Shown here: piece after piece, positions 35,970-44,673 of the stretch
How the letters are laid out: each line of letters begins with the position of its first letter
Numbering within the stretch: position 1 is the first letter of the stretch
NCBI GenBank assembly: GCA_938084055.1
Contig: CALKDK010000009.1
Location: forward strand, 1 to 64,000
DNA from: an uncultured Luminiphilus sp.
GTDB taxonomy: Bacteria; Pseudomonadota; Gammaproteobacteria; Pseudomonadales; Halieaceae
Direction: 5' to 3'
Length of the DNA: 64,000 nucleotides
Position numbers and translations under genes: made by a program
The notes under the pieces: model-generated
What the model was told of the DNA's origin: nothing
What the model saw: the letters and a program-made list of their open reading frames with translations, nothing else
The model's database searches: none

Positions 35970-37640
35970 ATGTGCGCTCAATACGTCTACACGATGAACC
36001 GCGTGGGCAAAATCGTCCCGCCCAAACGCGAGATCCTCAAGGATATTTCCCTGTCATTTTTCCCGGGGGCCAAGATTGGCGTACTGGGGCTCAATGGGGC
36101 CGGTAAATCCACGCTACTCAAGATAATGGCGGGGATCGATACCGACATCCATGGAGAGGCACGCCCACAACCCGGCATCAATATTGGCTACCTGCCCCAG
36201 GAGCCACAGTTAAATGCTGACAAAGATGTCAGGGGTAATGTTGAAGAAGGCGTACAGGAAGCCATCGATGCGCTGCAGGGTCTGGATGCAGTGTACGCAG
36301 CCTATGCCGAACCCGATGCCGACTTTGACGAACTCGCCAAGCAGCAGGCTCGGTTTGAGGATGTGATCCAGGCCATGGATGCCCACAACCTCGACACCCG
36401 ACTCGATATCGCCGCCAACGCACTGAGGCTCCCACCCTGGGAGGCCGATGTCACGACCCTGTCCGGCGGGGAGCGCCGGCGGGTCGCGCTGTGTCGACTG
36501 CTGCTATCCGAGCCGGATATGTTGCTGCTTGATGAGCCCACCAACCACCTCGACGCAGAGTCAGTCGCCTGGCTCGAGCGCTTTCTGGAGAGCTTCTCCG
36601 GGACAGTCGTGGCTATAACCCACGACCGCTACTTTTTGGACAACGCCGCGGGCTGGATTCTGGAACTTGATCGAGGGCGGGGTATTCCCTACGAGGGCAA
36701 CTACTCTAACTGGCTGGAGGCCAAGGAGACCCGCCTGGAGCAGGAACAGCGCACCGAAGCGGCGCACCAAAAGGCCATAAAAGCTGAATTGGAATGGGTG
36801 CGCTCCAACCCCAAGGGCCGACAGGCGAAAAATAAAGCCCGACTGGCTCGCTTCGACGAACTGAACTCCCAGGAATTCCAGACCCGCAACGAGACCAATG
36901 AGATTTACATTCCTCCGGGCCCCCGGCTGGGCGACAAGGTTATTGAGGTACGCAATTTACGCAAGACATTTGGCGACAGGCTGCTCTTTGACGACGTCAG
37001 TTTTACCGTTCCCAAAGGGAGTATTGTTGGCATTATCGGTGCCAATGGCATGGGTAAATCAACGCTGTTCAAGCTGTTGATGGGTATTGAGACGCCTGAC
37101 GGCGGTGAGGTCGAACTGGGTGAAACAGTCCAGTTATCCTACGTAGACCAATCGCGTGATGACCTCGACGGCAGCAAAACCGTATGGGAGGAAATATCCG
37201 ACAGCCACGACATCATGCGCATTGGCAGCTACGAAATTCCCTCACGCTCGTATGTGGGGCGGTTCAACTTCAAAGGCTCTGACCAGCAAAAGTTCGTCAA
37301 GGATCTGTCCGGCGGAGAGCGGAATCGACTCCATTTGGCCAAACTACTCAAGCAGGGTGGCAATGTGCTGCTGCTGGATGAGCCCACGAATGACCTCGAT
37401 ATCGAAACACTGAGGGCCCTCGAGGATGCCATTCTCGCTTTCCCCGGTTCAGCCCTCGTCATATCCCATGACCGCTGGTTCCTCGATCGTATCGCGACCC
37501 ACATACTCGCCTACGAAGACGGTGGCGACGTCGTCTTTCATGAGGGCAACTTTAGTGAGTACGAGCAAGACCGCATCGCCCGTCTGGGTAAGGAAGCCAA
37601 CACCCCTAGCCGTGTCAAACACCGCAAACTTATGAACTGA
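35970..37640 (+). CDS. ettA: Energy-dependent translational throttle protein EttA (ABC-F)
   Basis: A 556-residue cytoplasmic ABC-F ATPase that binds the ribosomal E site and gates the first elongation step according to the ATP/ADP ratio. Two ATPase cassettes are complete: Walker A GLNGAGKST and GANGMGKST, signatures LSGGERRR and LSGGERNR, with LLLDEPTNHLD and LLLDEPTNDLD. The start MCAQYVYTMNRVGKIVPPKR matches the E. coli protein (555 residues), so I discard the extra 37 codons upstream. It is a single gene facing radA. Confidence 0.96.
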   Translation: MCAQYVYTMNRVGKIVPPKREILKDISLSFFPGAKIGVLGLNGAGKSTLLKIMAGIDTDIHGEARPQPGINIGYLPQEPQLNADKDVRGNVEEGVQEAIDALQGLDAVYAAYAEPDADFDELAKQQARFEDVIQAMDAHNLDTRLDIAANALRLPPWEADVTTLSGGERRRVALCRLLLSEPDMLLLDEPTNHLDAESVAWLERFLESFSGTVVAITHDRYFLDNAAGWILELDRGRGIPYEGNYSNWLEAKETRLEQEQRTEAAHQKAIKAELEWVRSNPKGRQAKNKARLARFDELNSQEFQTRNETNEIYIPPGPRLGDKVIEVRNLRKTFGDRLLFDDVSFTVPKGSIVGIIGANGMGKSTLFKLLMGIETPDGGEVELGETVQLSYVDQSRDDLDGSKTVWEEISDSHDIMRIGSYEIPSRSYVGRFNFKGSDQQKFVKDLSGGERNRLHLAKLLKQGGNVLLLDEPTNDLDIETLRALEDAILAFPGSALVISHDRWFLDRIATHILAYEDGGDVVFHEGNFSEYEQDRIARLGKEANTPSRVKHRKLMN

Positions 37641-37649
37641 GGACGAATG

Positions 37650-37694
37650 GGGTGGGCAATATCCACCCTGCGGTACCGTAACCGAGACGGTGCC
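37650..37694. terminator. Two adjacent hairpins between convergent ettA and radA
   Basis: GGGTGG/CCACCC with a seven-base loop (37650-37668) and GGTACCGT/ACGGTGCC with one wobble pair (37672-37694) fill the 58-base gap between the two stop codons. Neither has a clear T-run, so they may act as weak terminators or as 3'-end protection. Confidence 0.4.
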
Positions 37695-37698
37695 CGTG

Positions 37699-39069
37699 CT
37701 AAAAAAGCGCTTGCAGAACGTCGGCGAGTCGGCCAACACCCACAACGTCCAATCCGTCTATGGGCTGCTTGGGCATATTGGCACGGGGCACGATAGCCCG
37801 TCGGAAGCCATGTTTGGCGGCCTCACCGAGCCGCTCCTGGCCCGACGGCACCGGGCGTATTTCTCCTGACAGCCCGACCTCGCCAAACACCACCAGGTCC
37901 CGGGCCAATACCCTGTTTTTCAAACTGGACACGACGGCAACCAGTAGCGCCAGGTCGGCACTGGTTTCCGTAACCCGGACACCGCCCACGACATTGGCAA
38001 AAACATCCTGGTCTCCCACCATAATGCCACCGTGACGATGGAGTACGGCCAGCAACATGGCGAGGCGATTTTGTTCAAAGCCAACGGCGACGCGCCTGGG
38101 ATTGCCCAGAGAGCTGTCGTCCACCAGTGCCTGAATCTCCACCAGCAGGGGACGAGTTCCCTCCCATACCACCATGACGGTTGTCCCCGGGGCAGGATCC
38201 TCAGCCCGGTCAAGGAAAATAGCCGACGGGTTTTTGACCTCACGCATTCCCCTGTCCGTCATGGCGAAGACCCCGAGCTCGTTAACGGCTCCAAATCTGT
38301 TTTTGCTGCTGCGCAGTGTCCTGAAACGTGAATCCTGATCGCCCTCAAGCAGTATCGAACAGTCGATCATGTGCTCCAGCACCTTGGGGCCCGCCAGGCT
38401 GCCATCCTTGGTCACATGGCCCACCAGAATGAGAACAACCCCAGACTGTTTGGCGTATCGGGTTAACTGTGCCGCACAGTCCCGCACCTGGGAGACACTG
38501 CCCGGCGCGGAGGTGATGCCCTCGGAGTGCATCACCTGTATCGAATCAACAACCAATACCCTCGGACGCTTCTCCTCTGCCGCACTGATAATGGCGTCCA
38601 CTTCTGTCTCAGCCATCAACTGCAACTTATCGACGGGCAAACCCAGCCGATCAGCGCGCATCGCCACCTGCTGTGGGCTCTCCTCCCCCGTCACATAAAG
38701 GGCTGCCCCCCCAACGGCGAGATGGCAGAGCGCCTGGAGCAGTAATGTACTTTTACCCGCCCCCGGATGACCGCCGATCAAAATGGCGGACCCGGGGACC
38801 AGGCCACCCCCAAGCACCCGATCGAGCTCTGCAAACCCGCTGCCGAAACGGGGCACCTGCACAAGATCGATATCTTTCAGCACGCGAATCTCTGCCCGTG
38901 AGCCCGCATAGCCCTCTCGAGCGCTGCGGCGGCCGCGAGCGGTCGCAGCAGGACCCAATCTAATTTCGGTCACTGTGTTCCAGGCTGAACACTCGGTGCA
39001 TTGACCCTGCCACTTACCGTAGTCAGCACCGCAGTCATTACACACAAAAGCGATTTTTGATTTTGCCAT
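37699..39069 (-). CDS. radA: DNA repair protein RadA (branch-migration ATPase)
   Basis: RecA-like helicase that extends heteroduplex DNA in recombination and repair. The 456-residue protein has the N-terminal zinc finger CNDCGADYGKWQGQCTEC, Walker A GGHPGAGKST near 97-106, the RadA-specific KNRFG motif, and a C-terminal Lon-like domain with GEVGLSGEIRPV. All elements expected of an active RadA are kept. It is divergent from the DnaT-repeat gene and lies near dnaB, a grouping that links recombination and replication restart genes. Confidence 0.96.
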   Translation of the reverse strand: MAKSKIAFVCNDCGADYGKWQGQCTECSAWNTVTEIRLGPAATARGRRSAREGYAGSRAEIRVLKDIDLVQVPRFGSGFAELDRVLGGGLVPGSAILIGGHPGAGKSTLLLQALCHLAVGGAALYVTGEESPQQVAMRADRLGLPVDKLQLMAETEVDAIISAAEEKRPRVLVVDSIQVMHSEGITSAPGSVSQVRDCAAQLTRYAKQSGVVLILVGHVTKDGSLAGPKVLEHMIDCSILLEGDQDSRFRTLRSSKNRFGAVNELGVFAMTDRGMREVKNPSAIFLDRAEDPAPGTTVMVVWEGTRPLLVEIQALVDDSSLGNPRRVAVGFEQNRLAMLLAVLHRHGGIMVGDQDVFANVVGGVRVTETSADLALLVAVVSSLKNRVLARDLVVFGEVGLSGEIRPVPSGQERLGEAAKHGFRRAIVPRANMPKQPIDGLDVVGVGRLADVLQALF

Positions 39070-39163
39070 CGGCGAATCCAGAGTAAAGATTGGTCAGGAA
39101 GAGGTGCACGCATAGCCCCCTCGGCGGTATGCTATCAGGCCCAGCTAAAAAAACCGCCATCCC

Positions 39164-40234
39164 ATGCCTCCAGCTTCCCTCATCCCAGATCGACAGTTGA
39201 CGTTCTCTCCCGATCTGGCGTCAACCATTGGCCTGGAGGAGGCGATCCTGCTGCAAGGGCTCGGCAATATGCTGGCGGGCAAGGCCGCATTGAAACAGCA
39301 TGTCATGCTCACCGACCTTGAGCGAACCTTTCCTTTTTGGCAGCCCCGCCAGATTCATGACATCTTACGGCGACTGGCCGGTCTCGGCATTATTGATATA
39401 GAGGAGACGGGGGATCACGACGTTTTACATATCGCCACGTCAGCCCCTGAACCCGCCACCGTGGTGGGCAAGCGCGCGGTCAATCCCGAGCCCCCTCGCC
39501 GCTGGCAACCCTCGGAAGACCTGCTGGACCTACTGCATTTAAACCATGGGATCGATCGACAGTTTGCCCTGGCGCAGCTTGGGGAGTTTCCCGAAGCGGA
39601 TGGTAACTCCCAAACAGACAGCCGGTATCGACAGCACGTATTGGCCGCCTGGCGACGCAGTCAGCAGCAACATGCCGCCTTTGAAATTAAGTCACCACCG
39701 GTTTTTGACCAGAATTGGCTGCCCAGTGAGGATGCACTCGATATCATGGGGACCAGCGGTGTCGACCCCGAGTTTATCGATTCAGTGAGGCCCGAGTTCA
39801 TTCTTTACTGGCGTGAGCGCGGCGGTCCCCCGCGGGAGGTCAACAGCAAATTTATTGGCTGGGTGCGACAACGCTGGGTCCGCTTTCAGGCTGGGCTGGG
39901 CCACAGCCCCGAACCACAGCCAATGACTCAAGACTGGCAGCCCAGCGAGCAGGTTTACGAGGTGCTGTCGCTGTCGGGGATAGACGCGGCTTATGCCGAG
40001 GGACGCCTGGGCGAGTTCCGGGTCTTCTGGTGCGATTCGGGAGAACTGCAAACTTCATGGAATAGCAAATTTCTACAGCACGTCAAGCACCAGTGGCGGT
40101 GGGAGCAGGGGCAGTTAACAAAGCAGGGAACAGATCATGGCGGAGAGCAAGGACGTGGGCAGTCTGGCGGAGAGCATCGTACACGGGACAGATCGCTCGC
40201 CGATGACCTCAGCGACACCAGCTGGGCCAATTGA
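39164..40234 (+). CDS. Winged-helix protein with three DnaT-type repeats
   Basis: A 356-residue protein. Residues 1 to about 95 look like a winged helix of the phage replication initiator/DnaD kind (SPDLASTIGLEEAILLQGL, LTDLERTFPFW, ILRRLAGLGII). Three repeats of a DnaT-like single-strand-binding domain follow, each starting W-x-P-S-E (WQPSEDLLDLL near 110, WLPSEDALDIM near 185, WQPSEQVYEVL near 256) and ending in a conserved tryptophan-rich helix such as KFIGWVRQRWVRF. DnaT in E. coli helps PriA/PriB restart replication with one such domain. The downstream gene overlaps by 98 bases and resembles phage lambda P. The role is probably primosome assembly; this is inference. Confidence 0.83.
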   Translation: MPPASLIPDRQLTFSPDLASTIGLEEAILLQGLGNMLAGKAALKQHVMLTDLERTFPFWQPRQIHDILRRLAGLGIIDIEETGDHDVLHIATSAPEPATVVGKRAVNPEPPRRWQPSEDLLDLLHLNHGIDRQFALAQLGEFPEADGNSQTDSRYRQHVLAAWRRSQQQHAAFEIKSPPVFDQNWLPSEDALDIMGTSGVDPEFIDSVRPEFILYWRERGGPPREVNSKFIGWVRQRWVRFQAGLGHSPEPQPMTQDWQPSEQVYEVLSLSGIDAAYAEGRLGEFRVFWCDSGELQTSWNSKFLQHVKHQWRWEQGQLTKQGTDHGGEQGRGQSGGEHRTRDRSLADDLSDTSWAN

Positions 40235-40808
40235 CAATAGCACTCGGGACGATCTCGCCGATACCCTGAATCAGGTCTTTGCACTCTTCAGGCTCAATTA
40301 CCACAACCAGTTTTACGCAGCCTACGCCGATACCACTCAGCTCAATCAGATCAAGCGGCTCTGGCTCGATGCCTTGTCTGGATTTACGCCAGAAACCATC
40401 TTATCCGGAGCCAAACAGGCCATTGAGAACTGTGAATACCTGCCCAGCTTGAAGCGAATGCTCGATTGCTGTCACGACGCGATGGCCCGCCATGGCATTC
40501 CCGATGTCCGGGCAGCCTTCCTTGAGGCCTGCGAACGCGGCTCGCCCAAACTCGAGCAACCGTGGACACATCCGGTGGTCTATCTGGCTGGCAAGGACAG
40601 TGACTGGTTCTTCCTGGCCAATAATCCCGAGCGGTCTACCTTTCCCGTTTTCGAGAAGCACTACAGCCGCTGGGTAGACCGCATAAGCAGGGGCGAACAA
40701 GTACAATTACCGCCCCTGCCCGAGCTACCGGGACCGACCCAGATGAACATGAGTGCTGCAGAGCGCCAAGCAGCCCTGCGGCGACTAAGGTCTGAGCTGG
40801 ATCTCTAG
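40137..40808 (+). CDS. Phage lambda P-like replicative helicase loader
   Basis: A 223-residue protein that lines up by eye with lambda replication protein P over most of its length: LADTLNQVFALF, LNQIKRLWLDALSGFTPETI, EYLPSLKRMLDCC, GIPDVRAAFLEAC, DSDWFFLANN, and WVDRISRGEQVQLPPLP, which matches lambda's RINRGEAIPEPVKQLP. Lambda P binds DnaB and opens its ring for loading. Here no phage genes are around: it is downstream of the DnaT-repeat gene and converges on the host dnaB. So a chromosomal DnaB loader is likely. The ATG at 40137 has AGGGA about eight bases upstream; a second ATG at 40203 is possible. Family call is by eye. Confidence 0.78.
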   Translation: MAESKDVGSLAESIVHGTDRSPMTSATPAGPIDNSTRDDLADTLNQVFALFRLNYHNQFYAAYADTTQLNQIKRLWLDALSGFTPETILSGAKQAIENCEYLPSLKRMLDCCHDAMARHGIPDVRAAFLEACERGSPKLEQPWTHPVVYLAGKDSDWFFLANNPERSTFPVFEKHYSRWVDRISRGEQVQLPPLPELPGPTQMNMSAAERQAALRRLRSELDL

Positions 40809-40947
40809 CCGAACGGTGACGCGCTGCCCGAAGGCCAGAAGAACAACACCTGCGGGTCTATAGTCAGCGCCCGGACGAACGCTCCAGTACCTGTGCTGCC
40901 AGGGGGTCACGTACCGAATGCAGAGGGTGAAAATCGTGGCTGCCGAC

Positions 40948-42348
40948 TCACCCGTAACCGCTGTAATCGCCCCGGGCAAGATTCTCAAATCGCGTGAACT
41001 CCCCCTGAAACGCCAGCCGACAGGTGCCGATGGGGCCATTACGCTGCTTACCAATGATGATTTCCGCCGTACCTTTGTCCAGCGAGTCCTCGTGATAGAC
41101 CTCATCACGGTAGATGAACATAATCACATCGGCATCCTGCTCGATCGCACCCGACTCGCGCAGATCAGAATTGACGGGGCGTTTGTTTGGGCGCTGTTCC
41201 AGCGCCCTATTGAGCTGGGAAAGGGCAACCATTGGGCAGCTGAACTCTTTGGCGATGGCCTTCAGGGTACGGGAAATTTCTGAAATTTCAGCTGTACGAC
41301 CGTCATTTGAGCCTGCGACCCGCATCAACTGCAGGTAGTCCACCATGATCATGCCGAGCGAACCGTGCTCCCGGGCAACCCGGCGGGCCCGAGACCGCAC
41401 CTCCGTCGGCGTCAGGGCCGGTGTGTCATCAATAAAAATCCGTGCTTCTTTAAGCTTGGTCATAGCCGCTGATAACTTTGGCCAATCGTCCTGCTCGAGC
41501 TTACCGGTTCGAACGCGCGTTTGATCGATCTTCCCCAGTGAGGACATCATCCTGATGACAAGCTGCTCCGCGGGCATCTCCATTGAGAACACCAGAATGG
41601 GTTTCTCGGTATGAGAGGCCGCATTTTCCACCAGATTCATGGCGAAAGACGTCTTACCCATCGATGGGCGCCCGGCCACAATTACCAGATCAGAATCCTG
41701 CAGGCCCGAGGTCATACGATCCAGGTCAATGAACCCCGTGGTAAGCCCGGTGATGTCACCACCGCTCTGAAAGAGTTCTTCAATCCGCTCCAGAGCGCCC
41801 TGCAGCAGTGGCTCCATGGCCCTGGCGCCCCCGGTTTTGGGCCCGTCCTCAGAGATCTGCATAATGCGCCTCTCGGCTTCATCGAGCAGTTCTTCTGCCG
41901 TTCTCCCCTCGGGATGAAAGCCGGTGGTAGCGATATCCTGAGCGGCTTCAATCAGCTTCCTCAGCACCGCGCGCTCGTGAACGGCCTTGGCATAGGCGCG
42001 AATGTTGGCCGCAGTGGGGGTTGTTTCAGCCAGCTCCGCCAGATAGGTATGGCCTCCTGACGCCTCAAGTTCACCTGTGGCGAGCAGTCGATCCGCCACC
42101 GTGATGACATCAATTGGCTGTCCCAGGTCAACCAGCTTGGCAATCTGCCGGAAAATAGCCCGATGCTCTGGCCGATAAAAATCTTCGGCAACAACGAGTT
42201 CTGCTATGGCGTCCCAGCCCTCGGATGACAGCAGCAATCCCCCGATGACCGACCGCTCGGCCTCGATGGACTGGGGTTGCATGCGAATGCGCTCCAGATC
42301 TGCATCGGTTACCGGGAGCGAGTACGGCGGGGATGTGGACTGGTTCAT
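40948..42348 (-). CDS. dnaB: Replicative DNA helicase DnaB
   Basis: Hexameric 5'-3' helicase at the replication fork. The 466-residue chain has the N-terminal DnaG-binding domain (PQSIEAERSVIGGLL and FYRPEHRAIFRQI) and a RecA-like C-terminal half with Walker A GRPSMGKTSFAMN, FSMEMPAEQLVIR and DYLQLM. A frame 11 codons longer starts at 42381; I prefer the ATG at 42348 because it matches family length and neither has a clear ribosome site. It converges with the lambda P-like gene, 139 bases away, a striking pairing of helicase and putative loader. Confidence 0.96.
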   Translation of the reverse strand: MNQSTSPPYSLPVTDADLERIRMQPQSIEAERSVIGGLLLSSEGWDAIAELVVAEDFYRPEHRAIFRQIAKLVDLGQPIDVITVADRLLATGELEASGGHTYLAELAETTPTAANIRAYAKAVHERAVLRKLIEAAQDIATTGFHPEGRTAEELLDEAERRIMQISEDGPKTGGARAMEPLLQGALERIEELFQSGGDITGLTTGFIDLDRMTSGLQDSDLVIVAGRPSMGKTSFAMNLVENAASHTEKPILVFSMEMPAEQLVIRMMSSLGKIDQTRVRTGKLEQDDWPKLSAAMTKLKEARIFIDDTPALTPTEVRSRARRVAREHGSLGMIMVDYLQLMRVAGSNDGRTAEISEISRTLKAIAKEFSCPMVALSQLNRALEQRPNKRPVNSDLRESGAIEQDADVIMFIYRDEVYHEDSLDKGTAEIIIGKQRNGPIGTCRLAFQGEFTRFENLARGDYSGYG

Positions 42349-42470
42349 GGGGCGACTTTCTGGCGACCGGCCGTCCAGCATAACCCATGGACAGCCCTAC
42401 GTGACCCTTCTGGTGACCTCAGAACGCCCGCGAGTTGCAAAAATACGCGTCGGGCACCCGGAAGGTGGTG

Positions 42471-42920
42471 TCAGGCCTGGACTACAGCCACAGCGATGCT
42501 GGTCGCAACGCTGCCATGGAGTTGCAGCATGACCTCGTAATCGCCGAGCTCTCGAATCACGCCCTCGGGCAAGCGCACTTCAGACTTATCTATGTCAACC
42601 CCTGCAGCGGTGATCGCCTCCGAGATGTCCCGGGTACCCACTGAACCAAACAGCTTACCTTCCTCACCGGCGGTGGCTTCAATGGACACTCTGGCCAGCT
42701 CCACAACCGCTGCGGCGCGTTGCTCTGCTGCTGCCAGGGCGGCCTGGGCCGCCGACTCCAGCTCGGCTCGACGTGCCTCAAACTTCGCCACGTTTTCCTC
42801 CGTGGCCGGCACCGCTTTGCCCTGGGGGATCAGGAAATTCCGCCCGTAACCCGACTTGACATCAACCTTGTCGCCCAGGCTACCGAGATTTCCAACGTTC
42901 TCCAGTAAAATAACTTCCAT
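42471..42920 (-). CDS. rplI: 50S ribosomal protein L9
   Basis: A 149-residue L9, the normal length. It starts [13 protein letters not shown] and has the N-domain [14 protein letters not shown], a long central helix and a C-domain ending in [19 protein letters not shown] and [10 protein letters not shown]. The ATG at 42920 has a GAGGAA ribosome site; the frame is open eight codons further but that part is not conserved. It belongs to the rpsF-rpsR-DUF2232-rplI ribosomal operon. Confidence 0.97.
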   Translation of the reverse strand: MEVILLENVGNLGSLGDKVDVKSGYGRNFLIPQGKAVPATEENVAKFEARRAELESAAQAALAAAEQRAAAVVELARVSIEATAGEEGKLFGSVGTRDISEAITAAGVDIDKSEVRLPEGVIRELGDYEVMLQLHGSVATSIAVAVVQA

Positions 42921-42976
42921 CTTCAGTTCCTCGCAGTCGGCCATTACCGACGTGGTTCCTACAAATCACAACAGTT

Positions 42977-43849
42977 TCAGGCATCACCTTCCGTTGACCC
43001 GCCAGACCATCGACGCCTGAAATCCAGCAGGGCATCGGCCATAACCAAGCCCATCAGCAATCCCTTAACAGGATCGAAAAACAGCCACATGACATAAAAC
43101 ATTGCGAGGCTGCCATTACCCCGGTGGGTCGCCGCTACCCACGCATGCACCAAGGCAAACCCGGCAAACATAAGGGGCACAGCCCAAACCATGGCCCAAC
43201 CGCTGATCCAGGGCGCCTGCAGCCAAAAGACTACGGCCACACCGCCCAGAACCAGGGTCGCAGCTACCGGCAGGCGCAGCTTGTGAAACTCCGCCTTGAA
43301 CCCCCCCGGGTTGTACAGCGCCGCCTGCCAGTACCGTGCCAACAACAAGCTCAGTACCGCCGTAACGGCATTTCCCGCCGCCAGGATTCCGGCGACCTGA
43401 CCTGAAGTCGGACGGTCAAGCGTGATGACTTCACCATTCGCCGCCAGGTTGGTTTCCACGTTTCCGATCAAATCGGAAAATATAACCACCAGCTGTTCCA
43501 AAAACTCACCGCTGAGCAGCATCAGTGCCGAACCGCCCACCGCGCCCAGTGCCACGCTGGCCAGCACTGCCAGAGCCAGACTCACGGTCAGGCGCAAAAC
43601 CACCGCCAGAGCGAAGGTGCCGACCAGCAGCACCACGCTGCCAATATCGCCACTCATCCAGGCCGCCAGCACGGCGGGTAACAATGCCCAGAAAACCAGC
43701 CATGCACCGTCCGCCACACCCTTGCGGAGCGTTACCAGCGCCACGGCTGCTGCACTCAGCCAGCCAAACAGCAGGCTGCCGGCGCCCAGAACAACCACCG
43801 CCAGCGCCTGCCAGCGACCGCGCATAATGAACTCAGCGAGGCCGCGCAT
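42977..43849 (-). CDS. DUF2232 family membrane protein
   Basis: A 290-residue protein with about eight hydrophobic helices and few loops, located between rpsR and rplI where gammaproteobacteria often carry a DUF2232 (YybS-like) membrane gene. The C-terminal FALVHAWVAATHRGNGSLAMFYVMW segment and FDPVKGLLMGLVMADALLDFRRRW fit that family. Function is unknown, and it has no enzyme motif. It starts 12 bases after the rpsR stop and is surely cotranscribed with it. Confidence 0.8.
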   Translation of the reverse strand: MRGLAEFIMRGRWQALAVVVLGAGSLLFGWLSAAAVALVTLRKGVADGAWLVFWALLPAVLAAWMSGDIGSVVLLVGTFALAVVLRLTVSLALAVLASVALGAVGGSALMLLSGEFLEQLVVIFSDLIGNVETNLAANGEVITLDRPTSGQVAGILAAGNAVTAVLSLLLARYWQAALYNPGGFKAEFHKLRLPVAATLVLGGVAVVFWLQAPWISGWAMVWAVPLMFAGFALVHAWVAATHRGNGSLAMFYVMWLFFDPVKGLLMGLVMADALLDFRRRWSGGSTEGDA

Positions 43850-43861
43850 CAGTTCAACGCC

Positions 43862-44089
43862 CTACTGGTGCGCGTCGGTATAGGGCAGTAGCGCCAGGAA
43901 ACGGGCCCGCTTGACAGCCGTGGCCAGCTGCCGCTGGTACTTCGCCTTGGTACCCGTAATTCTGCTGGGTACGATCTTGCCCGTCTCGGTGATGTACTGC
44001 TTCAGGGTTTCGAGATCCTTGTAATCGATCTCCTTGACGCCTTCTGCCGTGAATTTACAAAACTTGCGTCGACGAAAAAAACGGGACAT
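43862..44089 (-). CDS. rpsR: 30S ribosomal protein S18
   Basis: A 75-residue S18. [26 protein letters not shown] and [15 protein letters not shown] split across conserved positions; the tail [16 protein letters not shown] is typical. It forms a pair with S6 on the central domain of the 30S. It starts three bases after the rpsF stop. Confidence 0.98.
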   Translation of the reverse strand: MSRFFRRRKFCKFTAEGVKEIDYKDLETLKQYITETGKIVPSRITGTKAKYQRQLATAVKRARFLALLPYTDAHQ

Positions 44090-44092
44090 TGC

Positions 44093-44548
44093 TCAATCCT
44101 CGCTGCTGTCTGATTCGGTATCACTGCCGTCATCGGCAGGGGCTTCTTCGTCATCTGCCGCCGCTTCCGGGGGCTTGGCTTCTGCAGCCTGCCGGTCCTG
44201 GTAACGAGACTTCCGCTCACGATCTTCCTTCTCGGCTTTCATGATTAACGACTCCTCCGTCACGGACTCATCGCGGCGAATGACAAGATTTCGGATGACG
44301 GCATCGTTGTAGCGGAAGGTTGTCGTCAACTCTTCCATGGCCTCGTTCGAAGCCTCCACATTCATGAGAATGTAGTGCGCTTTGTGGACTTTGTTGATGT
44401 GGTATGCCAGCTGACGCCGACCCCAGTCTTCCAGACGATGAACCGTACCGCCGTCTTTGGTAATAACGGCTGAATACCGCTCGATCATGCCAGGAACCTG
44501 TTCGGACTGGTCCGGATGAACCATGAACACAACTTCGTAGTGTCGCAC
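44093..44548 (-). CDS. rpsF: 30S ribosomal protein S6
   Basis: A 151-residue S6 beginning with GTG ([20 protein letters not shown]). The core ends about residue 100 ([17 protein letters not shown]); the remaining 50 residues are a charged, glutamate/aspartate-rich tail ending DSESDSSED-like. E. coli S6 also has an acidic tail to which RimK adds glutamates, so length here is generous but not unusual. An AAGGAG ribosome site is eight bases upstream, after the hairpin described separately. Confidence 0.96.
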   Translation of the reverse strand: MRHYEVVFMVHPDQSEQVPGMIERYSAVITKDGGTVHRLEDWGRRQLAYHINKVHKAHYILMNVEASNEAMEELTTTFRYNDAVIRNLVIRRDESVTEESLIMKAEKEDRERKSRYQDRQAAEAKPPEAAADDEEAPADDGSDTESDSSED

Positions 44549-44570
44549 TCGATCACTCCTTTCGGATTAC

Positions 44571-44593
44571 GCCACCCGACTGATCGGTGTGGC
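44571..44593 (-). promoter_or_regulatory. Leader hairpin of rpsF, candidate S6:S18 autoregulatory element
   Basis: On the minus strand the leader folds as GCCAC, bulged A, CCGA, loop TCAG, TCGG, GTGGC, immediately before the AAGGAG of rpsF. Many bacteria repress this operon through an S6:S18-binding leader stem. The hairpin fits that location; the specific S6:S18 consensus was not confirmed. Confidence 0.5.
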
Positions 44594-44636
44594 AAGGAGA
44601 AGGGGCGTGAACCCCACCTATTTTTGTGAGGCGCGG

Positions 44637-44665
44637 AGCATACCGAGCGAACCGCAAGAATGCAA
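44637..44665 (-). promoter_or_regulatory. Sigma-70 promoter of the rpsF operon
   Basis: Minus-strand -35 TTGCAT (44660-44665) and -10 TATGCT (44637-44642) with the ideal 17-base spacing. It predicts a leader of about 80 bases ahead of the rpsF GTG at 44548. It serves rpsF, rpsR, the DUF2232 gene and rplI. Confidence 0.65.
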
Positions 44666-44673
44666 CGGGGGGG

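Noticed and set aside
40137-40808. Prophage remnant reading of the lambda P-like gene
   Set aside because: No integrase, capsid, tail or lysis genes and no att-like repeats nearby; neighbours are core replication and ribosomal genes.
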